NCBI GenBank assembly: GCA_900555585.1
Contig: USLT01000049.1
Location: 1-5,903, forward strand
DNA: 5,903 nucleotides
Reading direction: 5' to 3'
DNA from: an uncultured Collinsella sp.
Lineage (GTDB): Bacteria; Actinomycetota; Coriobacteriia; Coriobacteriales; Coriobacteriaceae
The notes under the pieces are model-generated. The model searched no databases, was not told the DNA's origin, and saw only the letters and a list, made by a program, of their open reading frames with translations. A program made the position numbers and the translations under genes. This document shows positions 1 through 5,851 of the stretch, one piece after another (the stretch's first letter is position 1; each line of letters starts with the position of its first letter).

Positions 1-146
1 TCATCGAGGATGTTGAAGAAGACCTCGGTCTCGATGACCTTGAACTGCGAGTTCTTACCGAAAGGCGGCTTGGCGTCCTCGATGATGCCCTCAAGCTCAT
101 CGACCAAGCTCTCGATCCTCTCGCCAGGAAGGTTATCGCCCGGCAT
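1..146 (-). CDS. Partial small coiled-coil/ATPase-like hypothetical protein downstream of coaD (C-terminus outside window)
   Basis: The reading frame stays open from an ATG at 146-144 to the window edge, giving 48 residues of the N-terminus (starts MPGDNLPGERIESLVDELEG). This start is chosen because AAAGGAG (152-158, minus strand) lies 5 bases upstream; an in-frame ATG at 161-159 overlaps that ribosome binding site and is less likely. The visible part is acidic and helical in character, with a leucine/isoleucine pattern, then a short K-P-P-F-G-K turn and a second helix. From memory, Gram-positive and actinobacterial genomes often carry after coaD a gene for a DivIVA- or V-ATPase-subunit-like coiled-coil protein with such an N-terminus, usually followed by a YceD-family protein and rpmF. 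The family assignment is inference. The gene follows coaD by 59 bases in the same direction and could be cotranscribed. Its function is unknown. Confidence 0.62.
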   Translation of the reverse strand, partial: MPGDNLPGERIESLVDELEGIIEDAKPPFGKNSQFKVIETEVFFNILD

Positions 147-205
147 CCGAACTCCTTTCATAGGTTACATATCAACAGTTAATAGTACCATACGGTCGCA
201 AGTTG

Positions 206-697
206 CTACGAAAAGCGCACCTTGAGAGCCGCGCGGACCCCCTCGGGGACGAACTCCGACACATCCCCTCCAAACGATGCGATCTGACGGACGACCGACG
301 ACGAGAGGTAGCCGTACTGCGGCGAGCTCATGACGAAGATGGATTCGAGCTCGGAATCCAGGCGGTAGTTGAGATCGGCCTGCTGGAGCTCGTACTCGAA
401 ATCGGTCATGGCGCGCAGGCCCTTGACGACGGCGCCCGCCCCCTGCTCGCGGGCGAAGTCCACGAGCAGCCCGGTGAAGGGCATCACGTCGACGCCGTCG
501 ATCCCATCGAGCGCCTCCCGCGCCATGGCGACGCGCTCGTCGAGCGTGAAGGCGGTGCCGACGCCGTTCTTGCCGAGCGATTCCGCGACCGCGACCGTGA
601 CGCGGGGGAAGATCCTGCTCGCGCGGCGGACGACGTCGATATGCCCGAAGGTGATCGGATCGAAGGTTCCCGGAACCAGTGCGTGGTCTATGCGCAT
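206..697 (-). CDS. coaD: Phosphopantetheine adenylyltransferase (CoaD)
   Basis: This is the cytoplasmic enzyme that transfers AMP from ATP to 4'-phosphopantetheine, giving dephospho-CoA and pyrophosphate, the penultimate step of CoA synthesis. The 163-residue length matches the family (about 160). The nucleotidyltransferase signature is at residues 9-19 (PGTFDPITFGH), including the T-x-G-H motif at 16-19. The KGLR segment at 92-95 followed by DFEYE matches the substrate and nucleotide contact region, and LSSSVVR at 131-137 is the ISSS-type phosphate-binding loop. The frame is open further upstream, but the ATG at 697 is chosen because the conserved protein begins there and GGGGGAG (706-712) lies 8 bases upstream. 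The gene starts 5 bases after the rsmD stop, so translation is probably coupled. All expected catalytic residues appear to be present. Confidence 0.97.
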   Translation of the reverse strand: MRIDHALVPGTFDPITFGHIDVVRRASRIFPRVTVAVAESLGKNGVGTAFTLDERVAMAREALDGIDGVDVMPFTGLLVDFAREQGAGAVVKGLRAMTDFEYELQQADLNYRLDSELESIFVMSSPQYGYLSSSVVRQIASFGGDVSEFVPEGVRAALKVRFS

Positions 698-702
698 CGG
701 CC

Positions 703-1284
703 TCACTCCCCCGTCAGACGGACGAGCAGGTCGACGGCCGTCGAGCCGTATCGCTTCTGGCGCAGCGGCTCGAACCCCGCGGGATCGATCGATGGATCCT
801 TGGCGGCATGCTCGTACAGGATGACGGCGGCTTCGGCAAGCAGCCCCGACTCGGCGAGGCGCTCGACGAGGTCGGAGACGTCCTCGTGCGACATCGCGTA
901 AGGGGGGTCGAGCAGGACCAGGTCGAAGGGCGCGCCCGCCATGCGGCCGCGCGCCGCGCACAGGCAGACGTCGCCGTTACACACCTGGAAGCGCGAGCGC
1001 GGGCAGCCCAGCGACTCCAGGTTCCTCTTGACGAGGGACGCCGCGGCGCGGTCTATGTCGAAAAACGACGCATGTGCCGCGCCCCGCGAGAGCATCTCGA
1101 TGCCCATCGCCCCGGAACCGGCGAACGCGTCGAGGACGCGAGCGCCCTCGATGCCCTCCTCGAGAGCGGAATCGACCATGGACGCGCACGCCTCTCGGAC
1201 GCGATCCGTAGTGGGCCGCGTGGTCTCGCGTCCCTTGGGTTCGGCGAGCTTTCGCCCGCGCCAATCTCCGGCGATGACTCTCAT
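703..1284 (-). CDS. rsmD: 16S rRNA (guanine(966)-N(2))-methyltransferase (RsmD)
   Basis: This SAM-dependent methyltransferase modifies G966 (E. coli numbering) of 16S rRNA in the small ribosomal subunit. The protein has 193 residues, normal for the family. It opens with the typical MRVIAGDWRGRKL, followed by the TTRPTTDRVREA segment (residues 21-32). The SAM-binding motif I is DAFAGSGAMGIE (52-63), and the N6/N2-adenine/guanine-type catalytic motif LDPPY is at 125-129. The start ATG overlaps the recG stop in an ATGA arrangement. An excellent ribosome binding site, AAGGAGGT (1294-1301), lies 9 bases upstream inside the last codons of recG. RsmD should therefore be translated efficiently even if the upstream recG frame is disrupted, although polar effects on the mRNA are possible. 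Pairing of rsmD with coaD is common in bacteria. Confidence 0.96.
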   Translation of the reverse strand: MRVIAGDWRGRKLAEPKGRETTRPTTDRVREACASMVDSALEEGIEGARVLDAFAGSGAMGIEMLSRGAAHASFFDIDRAAASLVKRNLESLGCPRSRFQVCNGDVCLCAARGRMAGAPFDLVLLDPPYAMSHEDVSDLVERLAESGLLAEAAVILYEHAAKDPSIDPAGFEPLRQKRYGSTAVDLLVRLTGE

Positions 1285-2873
1285 CCGCCACTGACCTCCT
1301 TGAAAACATCTCCATAACGATCAACGACCTCGTAGCGAAGCGGACGCGTCGCGACGGAATCGAGCGCGGCGGCATAGCGCAGGAGCTCGACGGCGTCCTC
1401 ATGCGCGCCCTCGACCAGATCGGCGTCGGCATCGAGGTCGACGAAGCGCAGCGATACGCCGCCGTGCTGCCTCATGCCGAGGATCTCGCCCTCGTGCCGC
1501 AGGCGCAGGTCGAGCTCGGCGAGGGAGAAGCCGTCCGAGGTCGACTCCAGCGCCTCGAGCCTATCGAGCGCGGGGGACGTTCTTCCCCGGGTGCGCTTGA
1601 GCGCGCAGAGCACGAAGCACGAGCCCGACAGCTTACCACGTCCCACGCGTCCGCGCAGCTGATGGAGCGTGGCGAGGCCGAAGCGCTCCCCGTTCTCGAT
1701 CAGCATGACCGTGGCGTTCGGAACGTCCACGCCGACCTCCACGACCGTGGTCGAGACGAGTATCTGGATCGAGCCGTCCCGGAATTCCTGGATGACGCGC
1801 TCCTTCTCGGCAGGTCGCATCCGTCCATGCAGGGCCTCGACGCGGACGCCGGGGATCGCGATGCGCAGCTGCTCCACCTCCGACGCGACCGAATGCATCG
1901 GCGGCGCCTTGACGTTACCGTCGTCGTCGCGCTCGAGTCCGGGCACGTCCTCAAGGGCCGATGCGTCCTCTCGGTCCTCGACGAGCGGGCAGATGACATA
2001 TGCCTGGCGCCCCTCCTCCACTGCGGCGCGAAGCGCGCCCAGCGCGATATCGCGATTGGCGGCATCGAGGACGCGGGTGGCCAGGCCCGCCCCGGGAACG
2101 GGCCTGTTGCGGATAATACTCGTATCGAGGTCACCGTACACGGAGAGGGCGAGGGTCCTGGGGATCGGAGTCGCCGTCATGACGAGCAGGTCCGCGCCCG
2201 GGCCCTTGGAGCGCAGCAGGTTGCGCTGACCGACGCCGAAGCGATGCTGCTCGTCGATGACCACGAGGGAGAGGGAGCGAAACGACACGTCCGGGCCGAG
2301 GACCGCATGCGTACCGAAGAGCACGTCGATATCGCCCGAGGCGACCCGCGAGAGCATCGACGAGCGCTCGGCAGCGGGGGTCGCGCCCGTAAGCAGCCCC
2401 CAGCTAACGCCCGCGGCCTCCAACATGGGCCCGCACTTCACGGCGTATTGGTGCGCCAGGACGCTCGTGGGCGCCATGACGCAGGCCTGGGTGCCGGAAT
2501 CGGCGACCGACGCGAGCGCCACGCTCGCGACCGCGGTCTTACCGGTGCCCACGTCGCCCAACAGCAAGCGATTCATGACGCGCGAACCATCGGACATATC
2601 GGAGAGAATCTCGGACACGGCCCCCTCCTGCTCGTCGCTCAGCGTAAAGGGCAGCGCCTCGCGGAGAGCCGAGACGTGGGGGCCCGCCGTATGGGCATAC
2701 GGCTTGACGGCGAGGAGGTTGGCGTCGTTGCGCAAGCGAAGTGCGAGCTGCAGGTAGAGCACCTCGTCATAGGCGAGACGACGTCGCGCGAGCTCGACTT
2801 GGCCCATGTTGTCGGGGAAATGCAGCTGCCTCAGGGCACGCGAGAGGCTCATCAGCCGGCGACGCTGGCGCAA
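1281..2873 (-). CDS. recG: RecG C-terminal fragment (helicase motor domains, intact motifs)
   Basis: This is the downstream reading frame of recG. The first in-frame start codon is a TTG at 2873 and the first ATG is at 2852; RecG homology extends further upstream to about 2918. Counted from 2873, the motifs are Walker A GDVGTGKT (106-113; nt 2535-2558), DEQH box (207-210; nt 2244-2255), motif III TATPIPRT (233-240), motif V STTVVEVGVDVP (374-385) and motif VI QLRGRVGRG (405-413). The RecG-specific tail (RHEGEILGMRQHGG, 459-472) follows. An acidic stretch at about 298-325 appears longer than in E. coli RecG. No catalytic residue looks lost, so there is no sign of long decay after the frameshift. 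It is unclear whether this piece is translated: there is no good ribosome binding site before 2873 or 2852. Confidence 0.8.
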   Translation of the reverse strand: MRQRRRLMSLSRALRQLHFPDNMGQVELARRRLAYDEVLYLQLALRLRNDANLLAVKPYAHTAGPHVSALREALPFTLSDEQEGAVSEILSDMSDGSRVMNRLLLGDVGTGKTAVASVALASVADSGTQACVMAPTSVLAHQYAVKCGPMLEAAGVSWGLLTGATPAAERSSMLSRVASGDIDVLFGTHAVLGPDVSFRSLSLVVIDEQHRFGVGQRNLLRSKGPGADLLVMTATPIPRTLALSVYGDLDTSIIRNRPVPGAGLATRVLDAANRDIALGALRAAVEEGRQAYVICPLVEDREDASALEDVPGLERDDDGNVKAPPMHSVASEVEQLRIAIPGVRVEALHGRMRPAEKERVIQEFRDGSIQILVSTTVVEVGVDVPNATVMLIENGERFGLATLHQLRGRVGRGKLSGSCFVLCALKRTRGRTSPALDRLEALESTSDGFSLAELDLRLRHEGEILGMRQHGGVSLRFVDLDADADLVEGAHEDAVELLRYAAALDSVATRPLRYEVVDRYGDVFKEVSGG

Positions 2874-3457
2874 ACGGGCTGGGATGGGATCTTGGAAGCA
2901 GTCCGCCAGCTCGAGGGCGCCATGCGACGGATCCAGGCCTGGCTCACCCCTGCGCTGGCCGCGTGAACGGGCATGATGGCGCCATGGGCGGCGTTCGCAT
3001 CGAGCTTCTCGAAGTGAGGCGACGCCATCTGCTTGAAACCGTACGCGAACTCGACCTTTCCCATAAGGGCGAGCCGGTCGCCCCGTTTCATCTGCTGGGC
3101 TATCCAGGGCATTCGGAAGAATGCGACTTGGAGGACGCCCGTCGGATCGAGCAGGAAGACCTCTGTGACGAGCATGTTCGGTCGCGGGCGGCGCTCCGAG
3201 ACCCTATCGACCGTCGCGACGATCGTGCACACCTCGCCGATAGGAGCCGCCTCGATCGTGCAAGCATGCGAGAAATCGAGGTAGCGCCGAGGAATATGGA
3301 GGAGGAGGTCCCCCACGCGCTCGATGCCGAGCTTGCGAAGGGCCTCCTCCCGAGATCCGGATACAAATTTAAGGCGCGAGACGTCCTCGGCGAGGACGCA
3401 CGACCGCGCGATGCGCGCAGAAGCCTCCGGCAGCTGGATGCCGCGCGCATTCGTCAT
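2852..3457 (-). CDS. recG: RecG N-terminal fragment (wedge/OB-fold DNA-binding domain, frameshifted tail)
   Basis: This is the upstream reading frame of the interrupted recG, 201 codons. Residues 1-179 are RecG-like: a short helical N-terminus, the conserved VGDLLLHIPRRYLD segment (48-61) that leads into the wedge domain, and the OB-fold strands around residues 74-150 (GEVCTIVATVDRV, then LLDPTGVLQVAFF, then GKVEFAYGFKQMASPHFE). These resemble the part that recognises branched DNA in RecG. Residues 180-201 are out of frame and look random (serine/proline/alanine-rich), ending at TGA 2854-2852. The start at 3457 follows the fakA stop by 11 bases with only a weak AAGGGCGG ribosome binding site, which suggests translational coupling to fakA. 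On its own the fragment has no ATPase motor and could bind DNA at most. Confidence 0.8.
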   Translation of the reverse strand: MTNARGIQLPEASARIARSCVLAEDVSRLKFVSGSREEALRKLGIERVGDLLLHIPRRYLDFSHACTIEAAPIGEVCTIVATVDRVSERRPRPNMLVTEVFLLDPTGVLQVAFFRMPWIAQQMKRGDRLALMGKVEFAYGFKQMASPHFEKLDANAAHGAIMPVHAASAGVSQAWIRRMAPSSWRTASKIPSQPVCASVAG

Positions 3458-3468
3458 GGGGACCGCCC

Positions 3469-5127
3469 TTACTCGATCGAGAAGATCACGGGGTACAGCG
3501 GCTGCTCACCACGGTGGGAGTCGATCTCGAGGTCGGGCTGGGCCTCCTCGATGGCGTCGAGGATCTCCTGGAACTCCTCGTCGGAGAGCTCGTCGCCGGC
3601 GAGGATGGTGAGGGAATCGCCCTCCTCCTCGTCCATCATGCGGTTGATGCAGTCGACGGTGACCTGGAGCACGTCCGACCCAACGATATCGATGGAGCCG
3701 CAGATGATGCCCATCACATCGCCGTCGTGGATGGGGGTCCCGTCGGAGGCGGAGCTGTCGCGCACGGCGCGGGTGACCTCGCCGTCGCGGACCTCGGCAT
3801 AGGCCTCGGTCATCGCCTCGACGGCATCGTCGACGGACATGTCGGGGGTGATGACGAAGAGCGCGGAGAACGCCTGCGGGACGGTCTTGGTGGGGATGAC
3901 GACGACGCGCTTGTCCTGGCATGCCGTAGCAGCCGCCTCGGCCGCCATGCGGATGTTGCCGTTGTTGGGAAGGATGATGACCGACTCGGCGTTGACCTTG
4001 GCCACGGCCTCGAGCAGGTCGGCGGTCGAGGGGTTCATCGTCTGGCCGCCGGAAACGACGACGTCGACGCCAAGGGACTCGAGAATCTCGGCCTCACCGG
4101 AACCAGCGGCGACGGCGACGAAACCGAGCGGCTTGGCGGGCTCCGCCGCAGCCTCCTGGTCGGCGTGGATCTTCGCGGTGCGCTCGGCGACCTCGAGGTC
4201 CATGTTGTGGATGAAGACCTCGTACACCTGACCGAACTGGAGCATGTGCTCGAGCACGAGGTTGGGCGTATTGGAATGCACGTGGACCTTGTAATCGGGA
4301 TAGGCGCCGACGAGCAGCTCGCAGTCACCCATCGAGGCGAGGAAGCGAAGGACCTCGTCCTCATCGAAGGGCTTCTCCGCCTTGAAGAGGAACTCGTTGC
4401 AATAGCGGAACTCGGAGCCCTCCCAGTCATCGTTCGCCTCGATCTTCACGCGGTCGAGGGCGCCGGCCTTCGCGGAGTCCGCGTCGAAGGTGGCCGAGAA
4501 GTTCTCGACGGCGCTCGCGCGACCGAGGGCGGCGGCGACGAAGTTCTCGAGGAAGATGGCGAAACCGAACGCGCCGGAATCGACTACGCCGTTCTCCTTA
4601 AGGACGGGAAGGAGGTCGGGGGTGCGGGCGACGGACTGGTACGCCTCGACGACGAGGGCGTCCAGGGTTTCATCCAGCGGCATGCGGCGCTTCTCGCACT
4701 CGTCGGCCTTGGTGGAGACGTCGCGCAGGACGGTCAGGATCGTGCCCTCGATCGGCTTGCGGACGGCCTGGAAGGCGACCTTGACGGCGCGGCGGAACGC
4801 GGCGGCGACATGAGCGGAGGTCGCGGGCTCGGAGGCGCCGACGAGGCCCTCGGCGACGCCACGCAGGATCTGGGAGGTGATGACGCCCGAGTTGCCGCGA
4901 GCGCCCATGAGGGAGCCATGGGTGATGGCTCCGGCGATGGCCTCCATGTCGGCATCGGCGGGGAGCGCGGTCAGCTCCTTCACGACGGACTGAAGCGTCA
5001 GGGACATATTGGTGCCCGTGTCGCCGTCGGGGACGGGGAACACGTTGAGCTTGTTGATCTCCTCGGCCTTCTCGGCGACGGCGCCGGCGGCGATGGGGAA
5101 GCAAGTGCGAACGGTCTTTGCAATCAT
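3469..5127 (-). CDS. fakA: FakA-type fatty acid kinase / DhaL domain protein (YloV family)
   Basis: FakA phosphorylates fatty acids held by a FakB (DegV-family) partner to give acyl-phosphate for phospholipid synthesis. The 552-residue protein has the family architecture. Residues 1-200 form a DhaL-like ATP-binding domain with LNVFPVPDGDTGTNMS (28-42, Mg/ATP-binding aspartates), MGARGNSGVITSQILRG (74-90) and EGTILTVLRD (127-136). A middle domain follows with C243 (in RYCNEF) and H282/H284 (in VHVHSN), positions that match the cysteine and histidine pair described in staphylococcal FakA. The C-terminal domain from about 332 is EDD/DegV-like (SGGQTMNPST at 359-368, ILPNNGNI at 385-392). The start ATG at 5127 has GGAG 11 bases upstream; the N-terminus is about ten residues shorter than many homologues and no earlier ATG is in frame. 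No fakB is in the window. The gene lies 32 bases after asp23 and 11 before recG. Confidence 0.93.
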   Translation of the reverse strand: MIAKTVRTCFPIAAGAVAEKAEEINKLNVFPVPDGDTGTNMSLTLQSVVKELTALPADADMEAIAGAITHGSLMGARGNSGVITSQILRGVAEGLVGASEPATSAHVAAAFRRAVKVAFQAVRKPIEGTILTVLRDVSTKADECEKRRMPLDETLDALVVEAYQSVARTPDLLPVLKENGVVDSGAFGFAIFLENFVAAALGRASAVENFSATFDADSAKAGALDRVKIEANDDWEGSEFRYCNEFLFKAEKPFDEDEVLRFLASMGDCELLVGAYPDYKVHVHSNTPNLVLEHMLQFGQVYEVFIHNMDLEVAERTAKIHADQEAAAEPAKPLGFVAVAAGSGEAEILESLGVDVVVSGGQTMNPSTADLLEAVAKVNAESVIILPNNGNIRMAAEAAATACQDKRVVVIPTKTVPQAFSALFVITPDMSVDDAVEAMTEAYAEVRDGEVTRAVRDSSASDGTPIHDGDVMGIICGSIDIVGSDVLQVTVDCINRMMDEEEGDSLTILAGDELSDEEFQEILDAIEEAQPDLEIDSHRGEQPLYPVIFSIE

Positions 5128-5159
5128 ATGGTGTGCAACTCCAACTCTATGACGCGCAC

Positions 5160-5513
5160 TTACGCGCGAGACTTCATGCCATCGATGTGGATGGCGATCT
5201 TGAGGCGCGCGGGATCGATCTGCGCGATCTCTGCCAGCGTGAACGACACGGCGCTGGCGAGGTTCTGGCTCACGGACTTCATGTTGACGCCCGATTCGAT
5301 GACCACATGAAGGTCGACGGCGAGCCCGGAATCCGTAGTGGAGACCAAGACGCCCTTGCGCAGGCGCTGACCGGAGGACAGGCGCACGCTCTCGGCGCCC
5401 TGGAGCTGCTCGGCCATACCGACCACGCCGTAGCAGGACATGGCGGCGTAGCCGGCGATGTCGGCGATGACGTCGTTCGAGACGCTGAGGGTCCCGTTGA
5501 TGATCTCAGACAT
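5160..5513 (-). CDS. Asp23/Gls24 family envelope stress response protein (YloU-like)
   Basis: The Asp23/Gls24 family consists of small proteins linked to the cell envelope, alkaline-shock response and membrane homeostasis in Gram-positive bacteria. The 117-residue protein covers the whole domain: a strand/helix N-terminus (GTLSVSNDVIADIAGYAAMS), the signature Y-G-V-V-G-M near residues 28-33, a central variable part, and a C-terminal half with DLHVVIESGVN and the ending IHIDGMKSRA. No signal peptide or membrane segment is visible, so it is cytoplasmic or peripherally attached. The frame is open further upstream to 5552, but the ATG at 5513 is chosen because AAGGAG (5518-5523) lies 4 bases upstream and the family homology begins there. 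It is the first gene of the minus-strand operon; the asp23-fakA pair is conserved in Firmicutes as yloU-yloV. Confidence 0.93.
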   Translation of the reverse strand: MSEIINGTLSVSNDVIADIAGYAAMSCYGVVGMAEQLQGAESVRLSSGQRLRKGVLVSTTDSGLAVDLHVVIESGVNMKSVSQNLASAVSFTLAEIAQIDPARLKIAIHIDGMKSRA

Positions 5514-5653
5514 GTATCTCCTTCCGCGACGCTGCGTATGCGCGGCGTCCATATGAGGGATAATCTTACTAATGATACAGCGCTAGACCCCTGGAAGCGG
5601 TGGCAAACAACGTCTTCACACGTAGTCGGTCGGCTGTCTCCTAAATCTACTGA

Positions 5654-5694
5654 TGCCTGCCCTGAAGCCCGGCGGCGCAATAAATCAGCAGGCA
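5654..5694. other. Possible hairpin TGCCTGC/GCAGGCA, purpose unknown
   Basis: TGCCTGC at 5654-5660 is exactly complementary to GCAGGCA at 5688-5694, with a 27-base loop that includes a G/C-rich stretch (CCCGGCGGCGC). On the plus strand the right arm is followed by GGGTTTTA, giving a weak T-run, so a terminator is conceivable, but no plus-strand gene lies upstream. On the minus strand it could sit in an operon leader if transcription starts near 5700. A chance inverted repeat cannot be excluded. Confidence 0.25.
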
Positions 5695-5763
5695 GGGTTT
5701 TATGGCATTCTATTTCATTTACGCAGGTCGAATAAGGTGTTAACAGTGCCAGCGACGCTGATC

Positions 5764-5787
5764 AAAACTTTCTCAAAAGTTTTTTGA
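5764..5787. repeat. Overlapping AT-rich inverted repeats upstream of the tRNA promoter
   Basis: AAAACTTT (5764-5771) and AAAGTTTT (5776-5783) form a perfect 8-bp inverted repeat around CTCA. The second arm overlaps another perfect repeat, TCAAAA (5773-5778) and TTTTGA (5782-5787). The A/T tracts lie about 10 to 30 bases upstream of the -35 box, the usual place of an UP element that raises expression of stable-RNA genes. A protein-binding operator is an alternative reading. Confidence 0.45.
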
Positions 5788-5795
5788 AATATCGC

Positions 5796-5823
5796 TTGCA
5801 CTCTCCGAGCCAGTTCGTATAAT
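5796..5823 (+). promoter_or_regulatory. Sigma-70-type promoter of the tRNA-Asn gene
   Basis: A consensus -10 box TATAAT lies at 5818-5823 and a TTGCAC -35-like box at 5796-5801, with a 16-bp spacer. Transcription would begin near 5830, about 20 bases before the mature tRNA 5' end at 5852, which fits a short leader removed by RNase P. The A/T-rich tracts immediately upstream support a strong stable-RNA promoter. Confidence 0.8.
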
Positions 5824-5851
5824 AGATTTCGTTGCTTAGCCGCAACCGAAT

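Larger units (their letters stand above)
1281..3457 (-). pseudogene. recG: ATP-dependent DNA helicase RecG, interrupted by a frameshift near 2912-2923
   Basis: RecG is a superfamily 2 double-stranded DNA translocase that regresses stalled replication forks and processes recombination intermediates. The gene is present in full but in two frames. Codons from the ATG at 3457 encode the N-terminal wedge region up to W-I-R-R-M (codon ending at 2921). The homologous continuation, A-L-E-L-A-D-C-F and onward, is read from about 2918 in a different frame and runs to the TGA at 1281. Joined, the pieces give about 724 residues, a normal RecG length. The original frame instead adds 22 unrelated residues and stops at 2852. 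The net change equals loss of 1 nt (or 4 or 7) or gain of 2. No programmed-frameshift heptamer is visible. It may be a true inactivating mutation, a recent one because both halves are intact, or a sequence error. The gene lies 11 bases after fakA and overlaps rsmD. Confidence 0.85.
5514..5851. other. Divergent intergenic spacer (338 bp) between the asp23 operon and tRNA-Asn, no gene seen
   Basis: No convincing coding region is present in any frame: the frames crossing it are short or are extensions of shadow frames. The spacer should hold the promoter of the minus-strand asp23-fakA-recG-rsmD-coaD operon. Candidate -10 boxes on the minus strand are TATCAT (5572-5577), TAAGAT (5563-5568) and TAGAAT (5707-5712), but none has a good -35 at the right distance, so I cannot choose. 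Base composition changes here: about 5700-5795 is much richer in A/T than the flanking genes. The right part contains the plus-strand tRNA promoter. A stem of 7 bp with a 27-base loop (5654-5694) and AT-rich inverted repeats (5764-5787) are listed separately. A divergent rpmB gene, found at this position in Bacillus, is absent. Confidence 0.7.

Noticed and set aside
147..205. Possible promoter between coaD and the truncated left-end gene
   Set aside because: The spacer is AT-rich, with TTGCGA, TATTAA and TGATAT-like words on the minus strand, but no pair has acceptable spacing.
781..797. Cluster of GATC-type palindromes (GGGATCGATCGATGGATCC)
   Set aside because: It is inside rsmD, where it encodes D-P-S-I-D-P, and needs no other explanation.
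203..1317. Plus-strand open frames opposite coaD and rsmD
   Set aside because: Both loci have unambiguous minus-strand genes with full catalytic motifs; the plus-strand products show low-complexity antisense composition.
2909..2926. Programmed ribosomal frameshifting in recG
   Set aside because: No X-XXY-YYZ slippery heptamer is present at the junction, and programmed shifting is not known for recG.
1401..2966. A 521-codon open frame on the plus strand opposite recG
   Set aside because: It is a shadow of the recG helicase domain, R/A/G/D/H-rich with no recognisable motifs; the motif-bearing protein is on the minus strand.
2741..3802. A plus-strand frame crossing the recG/fakA junction
   Set aside because: It overlaps two well-supported minus-strand genes and ends in a serine/arginine-rich antisense stretch.
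3514..5310. A 598-codon open frame on the plus strand opposite fakA
   Set aside because: It is antisense to a clear FakA gene. Its product is a repetitive D/G/V/L/E-rich string with no family resemblance, as expected from the complement of high-GC codons.
5701..5742. A 13-codon ORF (ATG to TAA) on the plus strand in the spacer
   Set aside because: It has no ribosome binding site, is very short and resembles no known small protein; chance is sufficient.
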